NCBI RefSeq assembly: GCF_001078055.1
Contig: NZ_CP010777.1
Location: forward strand, 4,555,001 to 4,619,000
Direction of reading: 5' to 3'
Length of the DNA stretch: 64,000 nucleotides
Source: Rufibacter radiotolerans
GTDB taxonomy: Bacteria > Bacteroidota > Bacteroidia > Cytophagales > Hymenobacteraceae
This document shows positions 40,636 to 48,769 of the stretch, in pieces. The notes beneath the pieces were generated by a model. It made no database searches. It was not told the origin of the DNA and saw nothing but the letters and a program-made list of their open reading frames with translations. Every line of letters starts with the position of its first letter. The first letter of the stretch is position 1. The position numbers were made by a program, and so were the translations under genes.

Positions 40636-43047
40636 CTAGTTTTTCTTTAAGGTCCAGGTGATAGAGGTGGTGGCGGGTTGGTCCTGCACTGATTTCAAAA
40701 AAAGCAGTTGGTGCAGCTTGCCAGCCTGCCAGTCATTGAGTAATTGGTCATAGAACCGGCTGCCGGGGTTGCCGCTTTGTCCGCCGGGGTATACCCCCCA
40801 GGCCTGCACCTGCGGCCCCATCTGCACCACCATGCGCCAGGACGGGCCATGGCTGCCGTTGAGGGCATTGATGGAATTGGCGCTTCCGCCGGCAAACAGC
40901 TTCTGCCCGAAGCCTGGCAGTTGGGCCATGTGTTTGATAGTGGAGTTGCGCGCGTTGCCCCATTGGCCCTTCGCGTCTTTGGTGTATAGACTGTCGGCTA
41001 CGTGCTTAAAGGTGGTGTTGACCAATTGGGGAAGGGTCTCTTTTTGGGGCGTGTTCACGTTGTCATACCAGGGCGCGTTGGGTTCCTGCAAGAGCATCTG
41101 CACCAGGCGGTCGCGGGAAGGCGCCTTCTGGGTTTCCGGCGGGAATTCATCAAAGAAAATAGCCTTGGCCAGCCGTTGGGTCCATTCCTCAAACAGGTAA
41201 GGCGCGAGCTGGTTGGCCTCAAAGCGGTAGTTCCAATTAGCCAAGGCCTGGAAGGCTTTCTTCTGGGTGCCAGACAGGTTGTTTTGTTCTATGAGCCCCA
41301 GTAAAGTGGGCAGAATATTCTTAGGCACGAAGCTGTAATTGTCTGTCTGTAGCACCCTGAAACTGTCTGGGGTGACCTGGTTCATGGCCGTGAGGCGCTG
41401 GTTAATGCGGGCGCTCCGCTCATAGCCCGCAAACGTGGAGCCCAGGTAATACGGGTAATCCTTGGGGTTTACCGGCGACTGGTTAGCCGAGCTCACAAAG
41501 CCGCGCGCCGGGTTCAGGGTCATGGGCACCTGGTTCATGGGAATCCAGCCCTGCCAGTCGTGGGCGGGGTTGGTGCCGTCCAGCAGGAACTTACCCTGCC
41601 CCGGCCACTTGAGGGGGTACAGACCATTAGAGACAATGGCAATGTTGAGGGTATCGGCGTAGACGAAATTAAATGCCGGGGCCGCCCAGGTCACCAGCGC
41701 TTGCCTGAACTGTGGGTAATTGGTGGCGCGATTGATCAGGAACAGGGTTTTGAGTTCATTCTGGTTGTCATGGGCAATCCACCGCAAGGCGTGACCGGTG
41801 GGCGTGTTGCCGCTCCGGAAGGGTTTCTCATGGGGAAGGTAGGCCACCGGCCCATGGTGGGTGTAGAGTACCGTGTCCACTATGTCTTTGCCGCCTTTTA
41901 CTTTTATTTTCTCCACTACCCGGCGCACGGGTTTCCATCGCTGGTTATGCCAGTACTGCTGGCGGGTGTTATCCTTGAATTTGATCTCGTACCAGTCCAG
42001 CACATCGGCGCCCACGTTGGTCATGCCCCAGGCAATGTGCTCGTTGAACCCAATGCCCACGCCCGGCGCGCCCGGTATCATCACGCCGTAGGTGTTAATG
42101 CCCGGTGCGTGCAACTGCACCGCGTGCCAGATGGAAGGCAGGGTGAGGCCCAGGTGCGGGTCTGAGGCCAGCAAGGGGTAGCCGCTGGCGGTCCGGGCCC
42201 CAGCCACGGCCCAGTTGTTGCTGCCCAGGTTTTCGGGCTTCTGCCGTTCCAGGGAGTGAAGCGCCGCCCCGGCCATAAACTCAGCGGGTGTAGGCGGAAT
42301 AGGCACCGGCTTGAATTTAGGTTGGGCCCCGGCTACCATGATAGGCTCCTCCCGGAAGGGATAATTGGGGAACAGGTCTTTCATGGTCTCCGCGCCGTAT
42401 TTGCGCAGGTTATTGGTCATGCGCAGGTCATCTGAGTACCCGGTCATGTCATTGGTGAGCATCTTGAGCAGCAGCGCTATCTTTAACGGCGACCAGCGCT
42501 CTGGGGCGTAATGCAGCAGTTTGTACTCAAAAGGATAGTCCTGCGGAGATAATTGGTCTATGTAAGCGTTCACCCCGGCGGTGTAGGCTTGCATGGCATT
42601 GCGGGTCTGCGGGTCGGACATCATTTTCTGGAGTGATCTCTTAGCTGAGGTCACCATGCCCATACGGCGCTGGTAGCGGTCCATCTCCAGCATTTGGTCT
42701 CCGATGAGTTCAGAGAGCCGTCCGGCGGCGGCGTGCGTCATGAACTCCATTTGCCATAGCCGGTCTCTGGCGGTGAGATAGCCCTGCGCCAAATACAGGT
42801 CATGGTCGTTCTGCGCGAAGATGTGGGGCACCCGAAGCGAGTCAAACCGCACCTGTACCGGCGCCTGCAGCCCCTCCAGTACCAGTTCCTCAGACTGAAA
42901 TTCTCCCTCCCGCTCACTGTTCCGCCAGAAGCCCTCATAGGGGCTCAGAAACGGCCCCAACGCCGGAATAATGCCGTAGGTGCGGTTAAGGCCATAAACC
43001 GCCATGAGCGTAAGGGCGACAGAGACAAGGGCTTTGATCCATTTCAT
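40636..43047 (-). CDS. Penicillin-acylase family (S45) Ntn-hydrolase
   Basis: 803 aa from ATG 43047; the frame starts at 43107 but this Met opens the signal or anchor helix (MKWIKALVSVALTLMAVYGL). The alpha-subunit part contains QNDHDLYLAQGYLTARDRLWQMEF and GRLSELIGDQMLEMDR. LGSNNWAVAG marks the autocleavage site with Ser as the new N-terminal nucleophile. YPLLASDPHL, GAPGVGIGFNEHIAWGMTN and NSINALNGSHGPSWRMVV follow. It acts in the periplasm on N-acyl bonds of beta-lactams, homoserine lactones or other amides; the substrate is not predictable. Confidence 0.92.
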   Translation of the reverse strand: MKWIKALVSVALTLMAVYGLNRTYGIIPALGPFLSPYEGFWRNSEREGEFQSEELVLEGLQAPVQVRFDSLRVPHIFAQNDHDLYLAQGYLTARDRLWQMEFMTHAAAGRLSELIGDQMLEMDRYQRRMGMVTSAKRSLQKMMSDPQTRNAMQAYTAGVNAYIDQLSPQDYPFEYKLLHYAPERWSPLKIALLLKMLTNDMTGYSDDLRMTNNLRKYGAETMKDLFPNYPFREEPIMVAGAQPKFKPVPIPPTPAEFMAGAALHSLERQKPENLGSNNWAVAGARTASGYPLLASDPHLGLTLPSIWHAVQLHAPGINTYGVMIPGAPGVGIGFNEHIAWGMTNVGADVLDWYEIKFKDNTRQQYWHNQRWKPVRRVVEKIKVKGGKDIVDTVLYTHHGPVAYLPHEKPFRSGNTPTGHALRWIAHDNQNELKTLFLINRATNYPQFRQALVTWAAPAFNFVYADTLNIAIVSNGLYPLKWPGQGKFLLDGTNPAHDWQGWIPMNQVPMTLNPARGFVSSANQSPVNPKDYPYYLGSTFAGYERSARINQRLTAMNQVTPDSFRVLQTDNYSFVPKNILPTLLGLIEQNNLSGTQKKAFQALANWNYRFEANQLAPYLFEEWTQRLAKAIFFDEFPPETQKAPSRDRLVQMLLQEPNAPWYDNVNTPQKETLPQLVNTTFKHVADSLYTKDAKGQWGNARNSTIKHMAQLPGFGQKLFAGGSANSINALNGSHGPSWRMVVQMGPQVQAWGVYPGGQSGNPGSRFYDQLLNDWQAGKLHQLLFLKSVQDQPATTSITWTLKKN

Positions 43048-43220
43048 AGGCAGCGTGCTGGGCGTGGAAACTTCTTGAAATATAGTTGCTTCTAGAAGCA
43101 ATGGCAAGGGAATTATGGTTTTGTGCGCGTTTTGCTTTCGCTGGGATTATCATGCTTATTCCGCCATTGCTCGCGTAGTGTCCTTTATAGCCTAAGTCCT
43201 TATGCTGTTTTGTTCCATGG

Positions 43221-43491
43221 TTTCCCTCCGAGTGCTCACGGCCGCGGGGCCCCGTCTTTCCCCCTCGCACTGCCCTTGCGGCCTAGACTTGCTTTTCACT
43301 TTTAGCTAAAGCTTTTGCAGGGCCACAAGCGAGGCTCTCGAGGTAAAGACTGGAAACAGGGGAATGCGTTAGAATGCGTAAAGGCGTTTTAGACACGTTT
43401 TGAGGAAAACAGCCTCAAAGCGCTTTACCACCTACTAAGCGCAGACTCTCCCCTTGAGGGGAGCGCAGAGGGGTGTTTACACAGGAGGGTA
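43221..43491. repeat. Composite intergenic module, copy B
   Basis: Matches 15527-15800 in order: TTTCCCTCCGAG, CTCACGGCCGCG, GGGCC/AAGACTGGAAAC block, palindrome, TACTAAGCGC, GACTCTCCCCTTGAGGGG, GTTTACACAGGAG. Same orientation on the plus strand. Confidence 0.75.
43384..43423. repeat. Interspersed palindrome inside composite module B
   Basis: GCGTTTTAGACACGTTTTGA then GGAAAACAGCCTCAAAGCGC. Confidence 0.7.
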
Positions 43492-43528
43492 CTTCTTTCC
43501 TCGATATAGAGGTGCTGCGGTGGGGCCG

Positions 43529-43590
43529 CAGGGAAGTTGGAAACTTCCGTTATAGAGGGTCCAAGTTAAAAACTTGAACCAGGGAACTTC
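43529..43590. repeat. Pair of short hairpins after module B
   Basis: GGAAGTTGGAAACTTCC and CAAGTTAAAAACTTG are perfect or near-perfect small palindromes, in the same relative place as the GGATTGCAAATCC pair after module A. Confidence 0.6.
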
Positions 43591-43684
43591 TCGCAGGAGT
43601 GTAGGGCCAGGTCGCGACCTGACCCTACACTCCTTGTCCCCCTTTGAAGAGAGTAGGGGGATGACACACTCTGGCAGATCGATT

Positions 43685-43725
43685 CTATTTCCAGCCTATT
43701 TCCCGGAAAACACCCCCAAAAACAC
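43685..43725. repeat. Degenerate copy of interspersed palindrome
   Basis: TATTTCCAGCCTATTTCCC then GGAAAACACCCCCAAAAAC; strongly decayed. Confidence 0.45.
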
Positions 43726-43758
43726 CCGCCCCGCCCTTACACCAAAACCCACAAAAAA

Positions 43759-43782
43759 AAGCCGGAGCAACTGCTCCGGCTT
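43759..43782 (-). terminator. Terminator of the Spy-like gene
   Basis: AGCCGGAGCA ACTG CTCCGGCTT, with a run of T on the minus strand (AAAAAAAA on the plus). It lies 28 nt after the stop. Confidence 0.85.
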
Positions 43783-43809
43783 CAATCATTTGCCTGAAAA
43801 GGAAAACTC

Positions 43810-44292
43810 TTAGTTAGTGCCTTGGGTATTGGCTGCTTTTTTGCCTTTGCCGGCTTTCTTGGCTGGAGCTTCGCCTTGACCTTGGGCCTGAGCACCTTGT
43901 CCTTGGTTACCTCTTTCCATCTGTTGGGCCAGGGCCTGGGCGAATTTCTCTTGCTGGGCAGGAGTTAATACCGCTTTGATGTCCTCAGTGCGTTTCTGGG
44001 TAAGGGCTTTCATGGCTTCGCGGTCTGGTTTTTGGCCGGGGGTGCGAAGTTTTTCGGCTTCCTGTACAGAGGCCAGCACAATGGTTCTGATTTTAGTGGC
44101 TTGGTCAGGTGTTAACTGAAGTTGCTTTTCGTAGCGCTTTACTTGCATTTCGGCGCGCTCAGCAGGCGTGGCTCTTGGTCCACCTTGGCCACCACCCTGG
44201 GTGCCTGGGCCCTCCTGGGCAAATGCTGTCGTTCCGGCCATTAGGGCTACACATAGTGCGGCGGCTTTCGCTAGTCTTTGTAACGTTTTCAT
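43810..44292 (-). CDS. Spy/CpxP-like periplasmic protein
   Basis: 160 aa with a signal peptide cut after TTAFAQE. The mature part has a Gln/Gly-rich start and an alpha-helical centre MQVKRYEKQLQLTPDQATKIRTIVL and TEDIKAVLTPAQQEKFAQAL. The repeated LTPxQ motifs mark the Spy/CpxP fold, an ATP-independent periplasmic chaperone. The tail is Gln/Gly/Lys-rich. It should act on unfolded proteins or envelope stress; the signal is unknown. It is divergent from the M16 pair. Confidence 0.8.
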   Translation of the reverse strand: MKTLQRLAKAAALCVALMAGTTAFAQEGPGTQGGGQGGPRATPAERAEMQVKRYEKQLQLTPDQATKIRTIVLASVQEAEKLRTPGQKPDREAMKALTQKRTEDIKAVLTPAQQEKFAQALAQQMERGNQGQGAQAQGQGEAPAKKAGKGKKAANTQGTN

Positions 44293-44426
44293 ACAGTTTG
44301 GTTTAGCTTTTTAGTTTGGGGTTAGAGGACCGTTTTTTGCAAAGGTTTAATCTAAATATAAAAAAAGATTGGAGGAATAGAGAGGCAATCTGGGCAAGGC
44401 AAAGGTTTTAGGAAAATTTGGCTTAA

Positions 44427-44465
44427 TTTTAAGGACGTTTTTTGTCAAACCGCCTTAAAACGTCC
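44427..44465. repeat. Interspersed palindrome
   Basis: TTTTAAGGACGTTTTTTGTC then AAACCGCCTTAAAACGTCC, with GGACG and CGTCC also present. In the divergent 5' region between the Spy-like gene and the M16 gene. Confidence 0.65.
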
Positions 44466-44505
44466 GAACCGAGCAAACAACCCTTATTATTTTAACGCTT
44501 TCTGA

Positions 44506-45831
44506 ATGAAACTTAGATTTTTGAGTACCCTGTTGCTGGGTGCCAGCCTAGCGGCCTCTGCGCAGAGCAACAAGATCGCCTTTACGGAATATGACCTGCC
44601 CAACGGTCTGCACGTGATTCTGCACCAGGACAAAACCACGCCCACCGTGGCCGTTACCATGATGTACCACGTGGGTTCCAAGAACGAGAACGCAGACCGC
44701 ACAGGCTTTGCCCACTTCTTTGAGCACCTGATGTTTGAAGGCTCTGAGAACATAGAGCGCGGCAAGTACATTAACATGATCCAGAGCGCGGGCGGAGCCG
44801 TGAACGCCAATACCTCCTTTGACCGCACCTACTACTACCAGATTCTGCCCTCCAACCAACTGGCCCTGGGCCTCTGGATGGAAGCCGACCGCTTAAAATC
44901 TGCCAAGATTGACCAACAGGGTGTGGAGACGCAGCGACAGGTGGTGAAAGAAGAGAAAAAGCAGCGTATTGATAATCAGCCCTACGGCACCTTGCTGGAG
45001 AACACCTTCGCCACTGCGTATGACGTGTACCCCTACCGCTGGGTGCCTATTGGGTCTGCGCAGTACATAGACAAAGCCTCTCTAGCCGAGTTCAACCATT
45101 TCTACAAGACCTTCTACGTGCCCAATAACGCCACTTTAACCATTGCCGGCGACCTGGACGTGAACCAGACCAAGCAATGGGTGGAGCAGTATTTCGGGGG
45201 TATTCCTAAGGGTGCGTTGCCTATCCCACGCCCCAGCGTGGTGGAACCTAAGCAAATAGAAGAAGGCCGGAAAGTGGTGTTTGACAACATTCAGCTGCCA
45301 GCCGTAGTGCAGGCCTACCACATTCCGGCGCAGGGCACCGAAGATTCTTATGCTATCAGTATGCTCACTACCTTGTTGTCTGGTGGACAGAGCTCGCGCC
45401 TGAACAAAGCGTTGGTAGACAAGCAGCAGAAAGCGGTGACGGTTGCTTCTATTCCGTTGTCTTTGGAGGCCCCGGGGCTGTTTATCAACCTGGCCGTGGC
45501 CAACATGGGCGTAGACGTGCATGACCTGGAGCGCGCCATGGATGCCGAAATTGAGCGGGTAAAGAATGAGGCTATCTCAGATGCTGAGTTCCAGAAACTA
45601 CGCAACAAGGTAGAGACCGACTACATCAACGGGCTTTCTACCCTGGAGGGCCGCACCGAGAAACTGGCCTCTTATCATGCCCTGTACGGCAACACCAACC
45701 TCATCAACACCGAGCTGGACAAGTTCCTGGCCGTGACCAAAGATGACCTGGCACGGGTGGCCAAGCAGTATTTAACCAAAGAAAACCGGGCCGTGTTGCA
45801 TTACCTGCCCAAGGCTACCCAAGCCAGATAA
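44506..45831 (+). CDS. M16-family zinc peptidase, catalytic subunit
   Basis: 441 aa with a signal peptide ending ASLAASAQ. HFFEH (H70-x-x-E73-H74) is the inverted zinc motif of M16 (insulinase) peptidases. NTSFDRTYYYQILP and a later VKEEKKQRIDNQPYG holding the third Glu ligand fit the family. It is followed after 32 nt by a second M16 protein lacking the motif. The two together form an active/inactive heterodimer, as in Sphingomonas SPH2681/2682. It is expected in the periplasm and degrades short peptides. Confidence 0.93.
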   Translation: MKLRFLSTLLLGASLAASAQSNKIAFTEYDLPNGLHVILHQDKTTPTVAVTMMYHVGSKNENADRTGFAHFFEHLMFEGSENIERGKYINMIQSAGGAVNANTSFDRTYYYQILPSNQLALGLWMEADRLKSAKIDQQGVETQRQVVKEEKKQRIDNQPYGTLLENTFATAYDVYPYRWVPIGSAQYIDKASLAEFNHFYKTFYVPNNATLTIAGDLDVNQTKQWVEQYFGGIPKGALPIPRPSVVEPKQIEEGRKVVFDNIQLPAVVQAYHIPAQGTEDSYAISMLTTLLSGGQSSRLNKALVDKQQKAVTVASIPLSLEAPGLFINLAVANMGVDVHDLERAMDAEIERVKNEAISDAEFQKLRNKVETDYINGLSTLEGRTEKLASYHALYGNTNLINTELDKFLAVTKDDLARVAKQYLTKENRAVLHYLPKATQAR

Positions 45832-45863
45832 GCCCCGGTTTTTTTCTCTTACTTCAAATTTCC

Positions 45864-47945
45864 ATGAAAAAATATATATCTGTTTTCTTTCTGGCCCTCT
45901 CTACCTCTTTTAGTGGCGTAAGTGTGGCCCAAACCTCTAAGCAGACGCCGCCGGCCGCCGGTCTGGCCCCGGTGATAGAGGTAGGTAAAGTTGAGTCATT
46001 CACCCTGTCCAATGGCCTAAAGGTGTACGTGGTGGAGAACCATAACCTGCCTACCGTAGCCATGAACCTGGTGCTGGACCGCGCCCCGCTGCTGGAAGGC
46101 GACAAAGCCGGTCTCACCACCGCTGCCGGCTACCTGATGCGTAGCGGTACCGCCTCGCGCACCAATGACCAGCTGGACGAAGAGATTGACTTCATCGGTG
46201 CGTCCTTGAACACCTCCTCCACCGGTTTCTCGGCTTCGGGCCTGAAAAAGCATTTCCCTAAGCTGTTGGAGCTGAGCGCCGATGTGGTCCTGAACCCGAA
46301 GTTCAACCAGGAAGAGCTGGATAAGTTCAAGAAACAGATGGCCTCTAACCTGGCCTCGTCCAAAGAAGACCCGGCTACTATTGAGAACAACGTGCAACAG
46401 GCCTTGCTGTTCGGGAAGAACCATCCTTACGGCGAAGTGATCACCGAGAAAACGGTAGAGGCTATTTCGCTAGCCGATGTGCAGCAATACCACAACACGT
46501 ACTTCAGACCGAACATTGGCTACCTGGCCATTGTGGGCGACGTGAACGTGAAAGACGCCAAGAAGCTGGTGAAGCAGTATTTTGGCAAATGGAAGAAAGC
46601 CGAGGTGAAGCAAACCGCCTTCGCGGCCCCGGCGCCTTTAGCGGGCAATAAAGTTTCTGTGGTAGACCGGCCGAACTCGGTGCAGTCCTCTATCTCGGTG
46701 GCCTACGCGGTAGACCTGAAGCCCGGTAGCCCAGACGCCATTGCCGCCAGTTTGATGAACAATATCCTGGGTGGTTCCTTCGCCCGCCTGGATGCCAACC
46801 TGCGAGAGAAGCACGCCTATACCTATGGCTCCAACTCCACGTTGACCAATGACCGCGTGGCAGGCCGTTTCAGGGCTTTTGCCAGCGTGCGCAACCCTGT
46901 TACGGACAGTGCCTTCGCGCAGATCATGTCAGAGATGAACCGCATGCGCCAGGAACCGGTGCCCAATGATGAACTGCAGAAAGTGAAGAATATGGTGACC
47001 GGCTCTTTCGCCAGATCCTTGGAGAACCCGCTTACGGTAGCCATGTTTGCCATTAACACTGCCCGCTACAACTTGCCCAAAGACTATTATGCCAACTACC
47101 TCAAGAATGTAGCCGCAGTAACCCCTGCGGATATCCAGCGGGTGGCGCAGCAATACCTGCAGCCAGATAAAGCGCACCTGATTGTGGTAGGGAACGCCCG
47201 CGAGGTAGCCGACAAGCTGAAGCCGTTTAACCCAAGCCAGCCAATTGCCTATTTCAATGCTTTTGGGGAGCAGACTGAAGCGCCCATGGCGTCTCTGCCG
47301 GCCGGAGCAACCGTGCAAAGCGTATTGGCGGCCTACATCAATGCCCTGGGCGGGAAAGCCAACGTGGAAAACGTGCGGGACCTTACCATTAAGCGTACCA
47401 TGAACATGCCCGGCGCACAGCTGGCTATTGTGCAGCAGCAGAAAGGCGTAGACAAATCGCACATGACCATAAGTTTCGGGGAGAATGAGGTGAACCGCGT
47501 GGTGATTAACGGCAACAAAGGCACCATGGTCTCGCAAGGCCAGGTGAAAGAACTGCAGGGCGGCGAATTGCTGGACCAAAAGCTGGAAAGCTGGATGTTC
47601 AGTTTCCTGAAGTACGACCAACTGGGCGTGAAACTGGCCCTGAACCAGGTAGAGAAAGTAGATGGCCGCGAAGCCTACAAATTGGAACTTACCATGCCCA
47701 GTGGCAAGAAGTCTTTCCACTATTTTGACAAAGAGACCGGCCTGAAGGTGCGCGAGGTAGCCACCGAACAAACCAGCGTAGGCACCGCCTCCCAGACCAT
47801 TGACCTGAAAAACTACCGCGAAGTAAACGGCATCAAATTCCCGCACCAGATTGACCTGCATGTGGGCAGCCAGGTAATTTCCTCCACCGTGACCAGCGTA
47901 GAGATCAACAAAAACTTGAAAGACGATATCTTCAAGCTGAAGTAA
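45864..47945 (+). CDS. M16-family partner subunit with C-terminal beta-rich domain
   Basis: 693 aa. The M16 fold spans ~35-470 (VESFTLSNGLKVYVVENHNLP, NLREKHAYTYG), but the HxxEH position reads GLTTAAGYLM, so it is catalytically dead. It should be the regulatory half of a heterodimer with the upstream protein. The last ~200 residues (SVLAAYINALGGKANVENVRDL, SFHYFDKETGLKVREVATEQ, YREVNGIKFPHQIDL) form a beta-rich LolA/outer-membrane-lipoprotein-sorting-like domain, an addition not usual in M16 partners. Signal peptide at the N-terminus. Confidence 0.88.
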   Translation: MKKYISVFFLALSTSFSGVSVAQTSKQTPPAAGLAPVIEVGKVESFTLSNGLKVYVVENHNLPTVAMNLVLDRAPLLEGDKAGLTTAAGYLMRSGTASRTNDQLDEEIDFIGASLNTSSTGFSASGLKKHFPKLLELSADVVLNPKFNQEELDKFKKQMASNLASSKEDPATIENNVQQALLFGKNHPYGEVITEKTVEAISLADVQQYHNTYFRPNIGYLAIVGDVNVKDAKKLVKQYFGKWKKAEVKQTAFAAPAPLAGNKVSVVDRPNSVQSSISVAYAVDLKPGSPDAIAASLMNNILGGSFARLDANLREKHAYTYGSNSTLTNDRVAGRFRAFASVRNPVTDSAFAQIMSEMNRMRQEPVPNDELQKVKNMVTGSFARSLENPLTVAMFAINTARYNLPKDYYANYLKNVAAVTPADIQRVAQQYLQPDKAHLIVVGNAREVADKLKPFNPSQPIAYFNAFGEQTEAPMASLPAGATVQSVLAAYINALGGKANVENVRDLTIKRTMNMPGAQLAIVQQQKGVDKSHMTISFGENEVNRVVINGNKGTMVSQGQVKELQGGELLDQKLESWMFSFLKYDQLGVKLALNQVEKVDGREAYKLELTMPSGKKSFHYFDKETGLKVREVATEQTSVGTASQTIDLKNYREVNGIKFPHQIDLHVGSQVISSTVTSVEINKNLKDDIFKLK

Positions 47946-47985
47946 AAGATTTCAAACTGAAGTAAGCCTTTCTTACAAATAATCT

Positions 47986-48037
47986 CCGGTCCTGTTTTAA
48001 GCCTCTTTTCCCAAAAAGAGGCTTAAAACAGGACCGG
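47986..48037 (+). terminator. Palindrome acting as terminator of the M16 pair
   Basis: CCGGTCCTGTTTTAAGCC, CTTTT, then AAAAGAGGCTTAAAACAGG and ACCGG. A near-perfect 24-bp stem with a T-run at the end. It is a member of the interspersed palindrome family extended by a GC-rich base, 40 nt after the gene. Confidence 0.88.
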
Positions 48038-48289
48038 TTTTTTTTGCGCCTGCTTAAAACTTACTTTGGACTTACCTTTTCCTCAAATTGTCATCCTGTA
48101 AATGGCGCCATCCAGACTTGTTTTGGGAGGCCTTTTAGGCAAGCTAAACTGGTAGTGCCTACATTGCTTGTTCTCTGCTTCAAGTTTTCACCTTGGAGCT
48201 TACCATTGCAGCAAGTTGCCGCTGTGCTCAAACTTGCGGGAGAGGGGTGTTTTCTCCTCTATCTTTCTTGCATTCCCCTTTCCTCCCTT

Positions 48290-48434
48290 TTGTCATCCTG
48301 AAAGGATCTTGTGGGCGAACTAGATAGGCATTGGCTATGCAATGTTCCACACTTATATCTTATCTCTTTCACTATTAGTTTCCATCTCTTTGACCGCTTT
48401 TACAGCTTGCCCACAAGGTCCTTTCAGGATGACA
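48290..48434. repeat. TTGTCATCCTG-bounded inverted-repeat element, copy 3 (145 bp)
   Basis: TTGTCATCCTGAAAGGATC and TTGTGGGCGAACTAGA at the left; GCCCACAAGGTCCTTTCAGG and ATGACA at the right. Longer than the other copies. A lone TTGTCATCCTG at 48089 may be a fragment. Confidence 0.8.
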
Positions 48435-48544
48435 GAGAGAGAGAAGGACATTTCCTATACCTACGAACATAAAGAAGTGGATGGCTGACCTCTTCTTAAG
48501 AAGCATTTCTAACCTAGTTCTTAAGGAGTTTTAACGGTGAAAGT

Positions 48545-48592
48545 CTTTCCCTTTTGAGCCTGTTTTCTCAAAAACAGGCTCAAAAGGGAAAG
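48545..48592. repeat. Interspersed palindrome (perfect 22-bp arms)
   Basis: CTTTCCCTTTTGAGCC TGTTTT, CTCA, AAAACAGGCT CAAAAGGGAAAG. Arms are exactly complementary. Upstream of the sigma-54 promoter region and not adjacent to a stop codon. Confidence 0.85.
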
Positions 48593-48647
48593 CAGTAATT
48601 CTTTCTGAAAACTGACCCTTAAATGGCTCTGAAAACCTGCCCACATC

Positions 48648-48672
48648 TGGACTGAGTGTCCACTTCTGGACA
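48648..48672 (+). promoter_or_regulatory. Probable enhancer (UAS) for a sigma-54 activator
   Basis: TGTCCA-CTTC-TGGACA (48657-48672) is an exact palindrome, preceded by TGGAC (48648-48652), giving a second overlapping TGGAC-N5-GTCCA. It lies ~55-70 bp upstream of the -24/-12 element. This is the usual layout for an NtrC-type binding site. Confidence 0.65.
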
Positions 48673-48725
48673 GTTCTGGCGCCAAGAAAATCTTGTAACT
48701 AATTGAAATTCAAATTTTTGCGTGT

Positions 48726-48741
48726 TGGCACAGTGCTTGGG
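48726..48741 (+). promoter_or_regulatory. Sigma-54-like promoter of the export operon
   Basis: TGGCACAGTGCTTGGG: GG at 48727-48728 then 10 nt then GG at 48739-48740, against the consensus GC. It is 28 nt before ATG 48770. It overlaps an in-frame GTG at 48722, so translation must start at 48770. Confidence 0.6.
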
Positions 48742-48769
48742 TAACAGATGCTACCAAACCTGTAAGAAA

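Larger units (their letters stand above)
43048..43758. other. Repeat-rich gene-free interval
   Basis: Composite module B (43221-43491), short hairpins (43529-43590) and a degenerate palindrome (43685-43725) fill much of it. Weak coding frames here have no supporting motif or signal. Confidence 0.6.

Noticed and set aside
43574..43813. 79-codon frame before the Spy-like gene
   Set aside because: Runs through repeat sequence and a terminator hairpin.
46929..47861. 310-codon antisense frame in the second M16 gene
   Set aside because: Shadow of a gene with strong protein-level evidence; composition (many His and Gln) is typical of an antisense frame.
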